A DNA stretch of 64,000 nt from Alphaproteobacteria bacterium LSUCC0719 (GTDB taxonomy: Bacteria; Pseudomonadota; Alphaproteobacteria; Puniceispirillales; Puniceispirillaceae), in NCBI GenBank assembly GCA_040839025.1, contig JBFPJN010000004.1, positions 1 through 64,000 of the forward strand, in the 5' to 3' direction. This document shows, one piece after another, positions 10,585 through 18,158 of this stretch. Position numbers and translations under genes: made by a program. Below the pieces are notes generated by a model. That model saw only the letters and a program-made list of their open reading frames with translations, was not told the DNA's origin and made no database searches. Numbering within the stretch: the first letter of the stretch is position 1; every line of letters starts with the position of its first letter.

Positions 10585-11922
10585 ATGGCGCGTTGGAATG
10601 ATCTTCCCTGGCGGGAAGAGGTTTATGCGGCAGCAGATGTTTGGAAGGAGCGGTGCCTACTGAATGACGGTGCGCTGTTCAGTGACGCTAAAATATGGAC
10701 ACTTGAGAACATTCAAGCGCTCTATCAGCGTCTGCAATTTCTCCAAAAGCAAGAAGGAAAATTTTGGGAGAAGCTAATCATACAAATGAAGGACGCTTCT
10801 GCTGACAGCATCCAGCTCCAAGCGGAATTGCTCTGGTTCGTTCGTCTTTTTCCGATCGGCAAGCAAATGGATCAAACTGATCCCCATTCAAAAATTCTCG
10901 TATCGACAAAGAGGAAGGATATTGCGCGCATTCTTTCATGGGGTCGCTTACCGATGCCCGAAAGCCCCCTTCTATCAGAGGGGGTTCTGCTTGGAATAGG
11001 AAAACCCGGACCAGCGTATTTGCAGAAATTGCCGTATATGCAGTTGTTTTTGACAAAGTTTCTACAAAGCTGGAAATCCTTGTCAGACGAAGAGAAACTT
11101 CACCTTTTGGAACCGGAATCAGCGTTTGAGTTCGCGTCACATTGCGACAATTTCTTGGAAAACGATCTGTATAATTCTGGCGACGTACTTCCGCTTAGAC
11201 ACGCGCTAGTTTTTTTATTGTTTCCTGACAGCTTCGAGCGGATGGTGAGCACAAAGCATAAAAAGGAAATCGTACGGGATTATTGGAACAAATTATCTGT
11301 GCAACAGAGAGATATGTTTTTTGATCTCGGTGGAGTCGGGTCGCCGTTAGCTCTGGACAAAGCAATCCTCGTTATACGAAGAGAACTTGTGCAACAGCAC
11401 AGGACTAATGAGCTCGATTTTTATCGAGGCATACTGGACCTCACATGGGGCATGGTAAACAAACCTTACCCTTCAAAGGAAATGGCCGTTAACGAAATTC
11501 ATGTCGCCAAATCACAAAGAGATATGCATAGCGACGGAGAAGCCGAGCGGTTCGAAAACCTGGAAGCAAGGGAAGATGCCGACGAAAAACTGTCAGAAGG
11601 TGAAAAGACACTCCTGAGCCATTACCGCCGAGAACGAAGACCTCAACTTCGCGAAACAAAATTGAGAGCTGTGGAGAAGAGATACGGGGTCCTGAGATGC
11701 GAGTGCTGTGGCACTGAGGCAGAAAGCTATCCATCTGAATATCGAAAAAGCATCTTTGAGGTGCACCACAAACGCCCGCTTGCCGAAGGACCTAGCCTGA
11801 CAGGGATGGATGATCTCGCACTCCTGTGTGCCAACTGTCATCGAGCCATTCATGTCGATGCAGAGTTGCCCGAAGTGGATGCTTTCAGTCGGAAGATCGG
11901 AAAGCTGACTGAAAGCCCCTAA
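10585..11922 (+). CDS. HNH endonuclease with McrB-like N-terminal region
   Basis: The C-terminal quarter is a zinc-bound HNH nuclease: CECCGTEAES, FEVHHKRPLAEG and LALLCANCHRAIH carry the paired CxxC motifs and the catalytic HH and H. The middle part (ALVFLLFPDSFERMVSTKHK, then LDKAILVIRRELV and ELDFYRGILDL) recalls the N-terminal region of McrB-type restriction proteins; this is recognition from memory, not a search. ATG at 10585 has GGGAGGG upstream, giving 445 residues. Two sampled lines are 37% and 42% GC, far below the neighbours, which suggests transfer. It converges on the Lrp gene with a 4-base overlap. No methyltransferase is nearby. A modification-dependent restriction role is inferred. 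Confidence 0.75.
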   Translation: MARWNDLPWREEVYAAADVWKERCLLNDGALFSDAKIWTLENIQALYQRLQFLQKQEGKFWEKLIIQMKDASADSIQLQAELLWFVRLFPIGKQMDQTDPHSKILVSTKRKDIARILSWGRLPMPESPLLSEGVLLGIGKPGPAYLQKLPYMQLFLTKFLQSWKSLSDEEKLHLLEPESAFEFASHCDNFLENDLYNSGDVLPLRHALVFLLFPDSFERMVSTKHKKEIVRDYWNKLSVQQRDMFFDLGGVGSPLALDKAILVIRRELVQQHRTNELDFYRGILDLTWGMVNKPYPSKEMAVNEIHVAKSQRDMHSDGEAERFENLEAREDADEKLSEGEKTLLSHYRRERRPQLRETKLRAVEKRYGVLRCECCGTEAESYPSEYRKSIFEVHHKRPLAEGPSLTGMDDLALLCANCHRAIHVDAELPEVDAFSRKIGKLTESP

Positions 11923-12407
11923 CCCGCATCCAGCCCGTCGATCGGCACACCCGGCATGTTCTTGGCCGAGCGGATGGCAAGTGCCGTCTTCACATGGCTG
12001 ACATTCGGTGCCGGCGTCAGGCGGGTGGTCAGGAATTTCTGAAAATCATCCCAGTCATGGGCGACAATCTTCAGCAGGAAATCGGTCTCGCCCATCAGCA
12101 TGTGGCATTCGCGCACCTGCGGCCATGAGGTGACCATCTCTTCGAACAGCTGCAGGTCTGCCTCGGCCTGGCTGGTCAGCCCGACAAAGGCAAAGACCTG
12201 TACCGTATAGCCGAGCGATTCCGGGTCCAGATCGGCATGATAGCCGCGGATGATGCCGGCATCCTCCAGCCCGCGGACACGGCGCAGGCAGGGCGGTGCC
12301 GAAATGCCGGCGCGCTTGGCCAGATCGACATTGGTCATGCGCCCGTCATCCTGCAGATCGCCGAGAATCTGGCGGTCGACGCTGTCCAGCTTCACCTTGC
12401 CTGTCAT
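11919..12407 (-). CDS. Lrp/AsnC family transcriptional regulator
   Basis: The 162-residue protein has an N-terminal winged helix (LDSVDRQILGDLQDDGRMT, AKRAGISAPPCLRRVRGLEDAGII) and a C-terminal RAM ligand-binding domain (FVGLTSQAEADL, GETDFLLKIVAHDWDDFQKFL). Such proteins sense amino acids and form octamers. The target is unknown. The gene is convergent with the HNH gene, so its nearest upstream neighbour is the divergent ELM1-family gene, a possible target. Confidence 0.93.
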   Translation of the reverse strand: MTGKVKLDSVDRQILGDLQDDGRMTNVDLAKRAGISAPPCLRRVRGLEDAGIIRGYHADLDPESLGYTVQVFAFVGLTSQAEADLQLFEEMVTSWPQVRECHMLMGETDFLLKIVAHDWDDFQKFLTTRLTPAPNVSHVKTALAIRSAKNMPGVPIDGLDAG

Positions 12408-12554
12408 GATGCCCCGTATTCGGATTTGTGAAATGGTTCAGGCCATGCATTTGCATGGATCCTGAGACAAGACTAAATGCGGCCCTGTCCCGGCGCAAGA
12501 AAATTGCGAAATATTATTGCGTAACACCCCCGTATTTCCTACGAATGAAATCGT

Positions 12555-12590
12555 GCCGCTATCAGGAGACAGGCCGCTATCAGGAGACAG
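12555..12590. repeat. 18-base tandem duplication containing a ribosome-binding site
   Basis: The unit GCCGCTATCAGGAGACAG lies at 12555-12572 and 12573-12590, followed by a partial copy that runs into the ATG at 12597. Each copy contains AGGAG, so the ribosome site upstream of the ELM1-family gene is present twice. Confidence 0.85.
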
Positions 12591-12596
12591 GCCGCA

Positions 12597-13661
12597 ATGC
12601 AGGATGCCACTTCCCGCAAGACCGAACCGGATCGGGACAATGCCGTTCAGATCTGGACCGTCAGCGACGGCACGGCAGGCATGCGGGTTCAGGCCATGGC
12701 GCTTGCCGCGGCGCTGCAACGGGCCCGCCCCGGCTGGGATGGCGCCGAGTTCACCATATCGCCCCACAATATGGTCCGGTTCATGCCGCGACTGGCGGCA
12801 TGGATGCCAGGCCTGCCACTTTATGCCGCCGCACGGCCCGATCAGCCATTCTCGCGTCCCGATGCCGGACGCTTTCCCGACATTCTGATCACCTGCGGAC
12901 GGCGGATGGCCGGCTATGCGCTGGCGCTGCGGCGGCGGGCCCATGCCGCCGGCACCGCAACGCAGATCATCCATATCCAGGACCCGCGCCTGTCGCCGCG
13001 CCTGTTCGATGCGCTGGTGGTGCCGCGCCATGACGCGGCGCGCGGGCCGAATGTGATGGTGACCACCGGGTCGCTGAACCGCCTGACACTGGGGTCGATC
13101 CAGCGGGCGATGATGGAACTGCCCTCGCGCTGGCTTGGTGCGACGCGGCGCACCGCGGTGGCGGTGATGCTGGGTGGTGACAACAGACGCTATCGCGTGA
13201 CCCCCGACATGGCCGACGCGATGGCCACGCGCCTTGCCGGCTTTGCCGATCACAACGAGGCCCAGCTTCTGCTTGTCGCCTCGCGGCGGACGCCGGACGG
13301 GCTGGTTGACCGGATCACGGCCGCACTGCCGGACGGGCAGGTCATGCTGCCACAGGATGACGAGCCGAATATCTATCCCGGGGTGCTGGGGCTGGCACAG
13401 GCCACCATCGTCACTGCCGATTCGGTGAATATGGTCAGCGAGGCGGCGATCAGCGGCAAGCCAGTGATGATCGCGCCCTGGCGGAAGACGAGCGCCGGCA
13501 ATCCAAGCGGCGAGCGCCGCCGCATCCGCGCCTTTCACGACGCGATGTTCGCCGCCGGCCATACAGTGCCGCTTGGCGACAGGATCCCATCAGGACCGTT
13601 CGAGCGTCTGGACGAGATGGACGGGCTGGCAGAAAAGCTGCTGGACCTGCTGGGGCGTTAA
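12597..13661 (+). CDS. ELM1/GtrOC1 family protein (DUF1022)
   Basis: The 354-residue product begins WTVSDGTAGMRVQAMALAAAL near residue 19 and later shows HIQDPRLSPRLFDALVVPRHD and VTADSVNMVSEAAISGKPV, all typical of the mitochondrial-fission ELM1 family, whose bacterial members are probably GT-B-like glycosyltransferases of unknown substrate. The gene stands alone between the Lrp gene and msrP. The ribosome-site region just upstream is tandemly duplicated. Confidence 0.85.
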   Translation: MQDATSRKTEPDRDNAVQIWTVSDGTAGMRVQAMALAAALQRARPGWDGAEFTISPHNMVRFMPRLAAWMPGLPLYAAARPDQPFSRPDAGRFPDILITCGRRMAGYALALRRRAHAAGTATQIIHIQDPRLSPRLFDALVVPRHDAARGPNVMVTTGSLNRLTLGSIQRAMMELPSRWLGATRRTAVAVMLGGDNRRYRVTPDMADAMATRLAGFADHNEAQLLLVASRRTPDGLVDRITAALPDGQVMLPQDDEPNIYPGVLGLAQATIVTADSVNMVSEAAISGKPVMIAPWRKTSAGNPSGERRRIRAFHDAMFAAGHTVPLGDRIPSGPFERLDEMDGLAEKLLDLLGR

Positions 13662-13726
13662 CGGAAAATCAAACCTTCGCGGGGGACTCTGCCCCTCCAG
13701 CGGCTCCGGGCGCAGGACCAAGCCCC

Positions 13727-14692
13727 CTAATAATACAGCTCCCGCTGGTCCCGTACCGGCAGGTTGGCATACAGATATTCGACCTCGTCGCGATAGCCGT
13801 TGAACAGCAGGGTCGGCACGCGCTCGTCGGAGCCAAGCATGCGTTCGCTTTCCTGTGACCAGCGCGGATGCGGCACATTCGGGTTCACATTCGCCCAGAA
13901 GCCATATTCATTGCCCGCAAGCTGTTCCCAGAACGAAACCGGGCGCTGGTCGGTAAAGGTAAAGCGGCGGATCGACTTGATCCCCTTGAAGCCGTATTTC
14001 CACGGCGTGACCAGCCGGATCGGCGCGCCATTCTGGTTCGGCAGCGGCTTGCCATAGATCCCGGTGGCAAGGAAGGACAGCTCGTTCTGCGCCTCCTCGA
14101 TGGTCACACCCTCGACATAGGGCCAGGGATACCAGCCCTGTTTCTGGCCCGGCGCCACATCCGGATCGAGGAAGGTTTCCATACGGATATATTTCGCACC
14201 CGACAGCGGCTTTGCGACCTTCAGAAGGTTGGCAAGCGGCACACCCGACCAGGGAACCGCCATCGACCACGCCTCGACACAGCGATGCCGGTACAGCCGT
14301 TCCTCGAACCCGCCCATCGCCGAGACCAGCGCCTCGGCATCGATCGTCATTTCGGCCTCGACCATGCCGTCGATGGTCACCGCCCACGGGTCGGTCACCA
14401 TCTTGCGGGTTTTCTTCCAGATATTCTTGGACGACCCGAATTCATAGAAATTGGTATAGGTTGTGGCCAGTTCCTCGTCGGTCACCGCGCGGTCCAGGCC
14501 ATAGACGTCATTGCGCCTGAAGGGATAGCCGCCAATCGCCGCCAGCGCAGCGGCCGGCGCAAAATTCGCGGCGGCGAGTCCCAGCCCGGCAAGACCGGCG
14601 CCCTTCAGCCATTCGCGGCGGTTCATCCAGACTGTTTCCGGGGTGGCGGCGGATTCGGGCAGTTCCCAGCTGCGACGGGTGCGGATCAGCAT
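13727..14692 (-). CDS. msrP: Periplasmic methionine sulfoxide reductase, molybdopterin subunit MsrP
   Basis: MsrP (YedY) repairs oxidised methionine in periplasmic proteins with a molybdopterin cofactor. A Tat signal (NRREWLKGAGLAGLGLAAA) occurs near the N-terminus. The oxidoreductase domain shows RHRCVEAWSMAVPW, whose cysteine ligates molybdenum, and ends with family-typical VPTLLFNGY. The start MLIRTRRSWEL at 14692 gives 321 residues. The membrane partner msrQ is not adjacent. Molybdopterin genes lie about 9 kb away in this window. Confidence 0.93.
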   Translation of the reverse strand: MLIRTRRSWELPESAATPETVWMNRREWLKGAGLAGLGLAAANFAPAAALAAIGGYPFRRNDVYGLDRAVTDEELATTYTNFYEFGSSKNIWKKTRKMVTDPWAVTIDGMVEAEMTIDAEALVSAMGGFEERLYRHRCVEAWSMAVPWSGVPLANLLKVAKPLSGAKYIRMETFLDPDVAPGQKQGWYPWPYVEGVTIEEAQNELSFLATGIYGKPLPNQNGAPIRLVTPWKYGFKGIKSIRRFTFTDQRPVSFWEQLAGNEYGFWANVNPNVPHPRWSQESERMLGSDERVPTLLFNGYRDEVEYLYANLPVRDQRELYY

Positions 14693-14771
14693 GGCGTGTC
14701 TCCCTGCGGTGAAATTGTCTCCAGCTGCCATATGACCCGGTCATTATGGCAGCAGTGAGGCGATGCGCGCG

Positions 14772-16013
14772 TCAGGACAGCTGGCCGACGACCCGCGCGA
14801 TCCGGCCAAGCGCCTCGTCCAGAACATCGTCCGCGGCGGCAAAGCTCAGCCGGAAGGCCGGCGACAGGCCAAAGGCGATTCCCGGCACGATCGCCACCTC
14901 GCCCAGTTCCAGCAGCGTCGCGGCGAAATCGCTGTCGCTTTCGATGCGTTTGCCGTCGGGGCGGGCCCGCCCGATCAGGCCGCTGATATCGGCGAACACA
15001 TAAAACGCGCCGTCGGGGGCCGGACAGGTGATGCCGTCAATGGCGTTCAGCGCCGCCACCACCTTGTCGCGGCGGCGGGCAAAGGCGGCGTTGTTGGCGG
15101 TGATGAAATCGGTCGGCCCGTTCAGCGCCGCGATGGCGGCGTGCTGGGCAATGCTGTTCGGACTGGAGGTGGATTGCGACTGCAGCTTGGCCATCGCCTT
15201 GACCAGCGGCGGCGGCGCGGCGGCGAAGCCGAGCCGCCAGCCCGTCATGCAATAGGATTTCGACACCCCGTTCAGCGTCAGCACGCGGCCCGCCAGATCC
15301 GGCGCCACCGCCGCGATGGTGGCGAATTCGAACCCGTCATAGGTCAGATGTTCATACAGATCGTCCGACACCACCATCAGTCCGGGGTGCTGGCGGATCA
15401 CGGCGGCAAATTCGGCAAGTTCCGCCGCCGAATAGCCCATCCCGGTGGGGTTCGAGGGCGAATTGATGATGACCCAGCGCGAGCGCGGGGTGATGGCGGC
15501 GGCCAGCGCATCCGGCGTCAGTTTCAGCCCGTCATCGAACCCGGCCGGTACAAAGACCGGTTTGCCGCCGGCGACCTCGACAATGCCGGCAAAGCTGACC
15601 CAATAGGGGGCCGGGATGATCACCTCGTCACCTTCCTGCACGGTGGCCATCAGCGCGTTGAACAGCACCTGCTTGCCGCCGGTGCCGACCGACACCATGT
15701 CGGGCGTCACATGCAGCCCGTTCTCGCGTTCGAACTTGGCGCAGATGGCGGCCTTCAATTCGGGGATGCCGTCAACCTGGGTGTATTTTGTGTGGCCGTC
15801 ATGGATGGCGCGGATCGCCGCCTCCTTGACATGCGGCGGGGTGTCGAAATCAGGCTCACCGGTGGCCAGCCCGATGACATCTCGGCCGGCGGCGCGCAGG
15901 TCGAGCGCCAGCGTCGAGATCGCCACCGTCGGCGACGGCGCGATGCGGGTCACGCGGTCGGCCAGCGAAATGGCGGCGTCGGTCGGCGGCGGGGTGGTGG
16001 TGCTGTCATCCAT
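14772..16013 (-). CDS. aatA: Aspartate aminotransferase (class I, PLP)
   Basis: This fold-type I aminotransferase begins with conserved RIAPSPTVAISTLALDLRAAG and shows NSPSNPTG, VVSDDLYEHL and the PLP lysine in NGVSKSYCMTGWRLG. It most likely interconverts aspartate and glutamate with their keto acids; the related prephenate transaminase activity cannot be excluded. ATG at 16013 gives 413 residues, a normal size. It lies 47 bases downstream of, and in the same direction as, the AT-rich PIN-like gene. Confidence 0.92.
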   Translation of the reverse strand: MDDSTTTPPPTDAAISLADRVTRIAPSPTVAISTLALDLRAAGRDVIGLATGEPDFDTPPHVKEAAIRAIHDGHTKYTQVDGIPELKAAICAKFERENGLHVTPDMVSVGTGGKQVLFNALMATVQEGDEVIIPAPYWVSFAGIVEVAGGKPVFVPAGFDDGLKLTPDALAAAITPRSRWVIINSPSNPTGMGYSAAELAEFAAVIRQHPGLMVVSDDLYEHLTYDGFEFATIAAVAPDLAGRVLTLNGVSKSYCMTGWRLGFAAAPPPLVKAMAKLQSQSTSSPNSIAQHAAIAALNGPTDFITANNAAFARRRDKVVAALNAIDGITCPAPDGAFYVFADISGLIGRARPDGKRIESDSDFAATLLELGEVAIVPGIAFGLSPAFRLSFAAADDVLDEALGRIARVVGQLS

Positions 16014-16060
16014 GACAACAGATGTGCCACAGGGAACCGATGGTGGGAAGGGGGATTGGG

Positions 16061-16627
16061 TTAACAACCACCTGAAGTCTTCAAATCACAATCGCAAGCC
16101 GTCGACCTGTATTTTGCTGCTTTCAAATGTCTATCTATCGACGCTGCTGGTGTTGTACATGGCTTGATTGCGACTGGTTTTATACCCTTCCAGTTCGGAT
16201 TGTTGAATTGACACCTGAGCTTGGCTTCAATTTCCTTAAGTATCGGATAATCTTCAGATAATGCGTTATCTTTTGTAATTAAGCAACTTGCACGTGCCGT
16301 AATTCCGATCGCGATAGCGTCATAATCTTTACTTTTGATCAAAGCTTCCTTGTGGTTTCTAGCAGATGTTCGTTTGAACCTACGACGTTTGAGTTCCTTC
16401 AATTGGCAACTTTTCTTTATGACGTGCTCAGATTTTACATATTCGACCCGACCCTTGGATGCCGCAAGCTTGAAAAAGTTTCTATTTGCATTCACCAATT
16501 CACGATGAAACCTTGTGCCTTCAGATGTGAGTATTTTTTTCTTATCTGAATTGATGAGTTCACGGACCCTATCATCAAGCAACTCATCTGAAAAAACACA
16601 CGCATCAACAATAAATCCACCTTTCAT
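16061..16627 (-). CDS. PIN-like nuclease, partner of the upstream ATPase
   Basis: The 188-residue protein begins FIVDACVFSDELLD and later reads KDYDAIAIGITARASCLITKDNA. Asp8, Glu43, Asp103 and Asp120 have the order and spacing of the four acidic metal ligands of PIN-domain RNases. The remaining sequence is basic (for example KRRRFKR), fitting nucleic-acid binding. The ATG overlaps the ATPase stop by four bases (ATGA), so the two are translationally coupled. Composition is AT-rich like the ATPase and unlike the flanks. No antitoxin of VapB type is present. RNase activity is inferred from motifs; the target is unknown. Confidence 0.65.
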   Translation of the reverse strand: MKGGFIVDACVFSDELLDDRVRELINSDKKKILTSEGTRFHRELVNANRNFFKLAASKGRVEYVKSEHVIKKSCQLKELKRRRFKRTSARNHKEALIKSKDYDAIAIGITARASCLITKDNALSEDYPILKEIEAKLRCQFNNPNWKGIKPVAIKPCTTPAASIDRHLKAAKYRSTACDCDLKTSGGC

Positions 16628-18018
16628 AACCAGACCTTTTCATATTCCGCGTCAAAGAACGCGCGATAGCATTTCGGGGCGTCAACCGGAATACCGTGCT
16701 CATTTAAGTGAATTGAATGGATTTTTACGCAATTTTTGCGTTTTTCAAAAAATAGAAGACCAACATCTTTTGGGCTTATGGTCCCATTCTTTATCTCAAA
16801 GGTAAGGCGATCTAAGATGTAGTCGCTGTGAGTTTCGATGAGAAATTTCTTATTTCCCTCAATTGCACGAGATATGAAAGTCGCAAACTCCGCCTGAGCT
16901 CGAGGGTGTAAATGAACCTCAGGTGGTTGAACCAAGAACATTGTATTAGCGGGTAAAGTTAATACGCTAAAAAGGAGCGGTAAAACTTGTGATACACCAT
17001 AACCGACGTCAATTATGTTTGCCTTCACCTCTCCGGTAGTTATTTGAATCTCGAAAAGCTGACTTAAGTCATCATTTATCGACGAATGATCGATGCCATC
17101 AAAAAGTCCTGCTTTGTTGCCAAACTCGACTAACTTCTCCTGCACCATTTCATAGCGCCGTGGTTCTTGGCGTCCTAGCTGATACATCTGGACTGCGAAA
17201 TTCATTCCCTGAGGATCAGGCTCTGCCTTTTTTGAATGAATAAATGAATAAAACCTCTGAGGATAACTCCGGATTGGAGCTGCGCACTGGCAGGTGGGCA
17301 AACAATTTTCAAAACCCATAAATGACGAAATCAGATCGGGTATGAAGCGAATAACCGACTCACTTTTCGAGCGTCTTTTGTTCTCAGGAGATTTCCTTGG
17401 CCCAAATTCAGGTGAGGTAGACAACCCAAATAATAACATTTGAAAACTTGGGAATAACGACTTTGAATACTCTTGCATCCTTTCAGAGTCTTGCAAGAAT
17501 TTGTCAGGTCGCACAGTGTATTCAACTGTTGCGATATCGTTTTCTATGGTGATGAATTTATCTTTGGTGAAGGATTTATCTTTCGATTTGAATATACCCT
17601 CTGTTTGTTTGTTTCGTTTAATCTCGTATCGAACGCGTACTCTTTTTGAAGGCGTCGACGTCGCAAAATAACTAACTCCATCATTCCGTATAATCTCTAA
17701 TTTCTTAACCTGAAGTTCACCAGCGTCATTCCCAAAATGCCACTGAAGTGAACTCCCTTCATCCGTAACGAAACTATATTTGATTTTGCGGGAACTTGGT
17801 TGACCTGTTGATTTATACAAGATGTTGTTGAACATACCCATGTCGAATGGTTCGCGGTTCAATCCATTCACACCCTCATGTAGAGTTGAGATGTGGTGTA
17901 ACGCCGCCATGAATGAACTCTTACCCGAACTATTCTCCCCGATAAGGAGAGTAATTGGTCGGATTGGAATACGCCCCGTGTCTTTGAAACATCGGAAATT
18001 TTGGAATTGAACTTCCAT
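16624..18018 (-). CDS. AAA ATPase of the OLD/DUF3696 (COG4938-like) type
   Basis: The 464-residue protein begins MEVQFQNFRCFKDTG, with a Walker A at GENSSGKSS (residues 27-35). Near the C-terminus it has the ABC-like Walker B region QPPEVHLHPRAQAEF and the His motif IETHSDYILDRL. The tail (VGLLFFEKR, then FFDAEYEKVWL) recalls DUF3696. These SMC/ABC-type ATPases often act as sensors in phage-defence pairs. There is no TOPRIM domain, so catalysis is presumably supplied by the overlapping PIN-like gene. Three 60-base lines across the pair are 33-45% GC against 60% in uvrB. It is divergent from uvrB. Confidence 0.85.
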   Translation of the reverse strand: MEVQFQNFRCFKDTGRIPIRPITLLIGENSSGKSSFMAALHHISTLHEGVNGLNREPFDMGMFNNILYKSTGQPSSRKIKYSFVTDEGSSLQWHFGNDAGELQVKKLEIIRNDGVSYFATSTPSKRVRVRYEIKRNKQTEGIFKSKDKSFTKDKFITIENDIATVEYTVRPDKFLQDSERMQEYSKSLFPSFQMLLFGLSTSPEFGPRKSPENKRRSKSESVIRFIPDLISSFMGFENCLPTCQCAAPIRSYPQRFYSFIHSKKAEPDPQGMNFAVQMYQLGRQEPRRYEMVQEKLVEFGNKAGLFDGIDHSSINDDLSQLFEIQITTGEVKANIIDVGYGVSQVLPLLFSVLTLPANTMFLVQPPEVHLHPRAQAEFATFISRAIEGNKKFLIETHSDYILDRLTFEIKNGTISPKDVGLLFFEKRKNCVKIHSIHLNEHGIPVDAPKCYRAFFDAEYEKVWL

Positions 18019-18158
18019 TGCGACACCTCCCTTTTCAGGACACGTTATCCGATCAATGGTAAAAATAACGTAAAGGTACGAATGCCTTTCTTAGGCAACC
18101 AACACTCATTCACCCTCGCCCCCTTCCCTCGCCTGCCTGCACCGCCTATCTTTCAGCT

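Noticed and set aside
14763-16064. 433-codon open frame opposite the aspartate aminotransferase
   Set aside because: Arg/Gly-rich antisense translation of a high-GC gene; the minus-strand product is a clear enzyme.
16061-16627. VapC toxin of a VapBC pair
   Set aside because: No small antitoxin gene adjoins it; the overlapping partner is a 464-residue ATPase.
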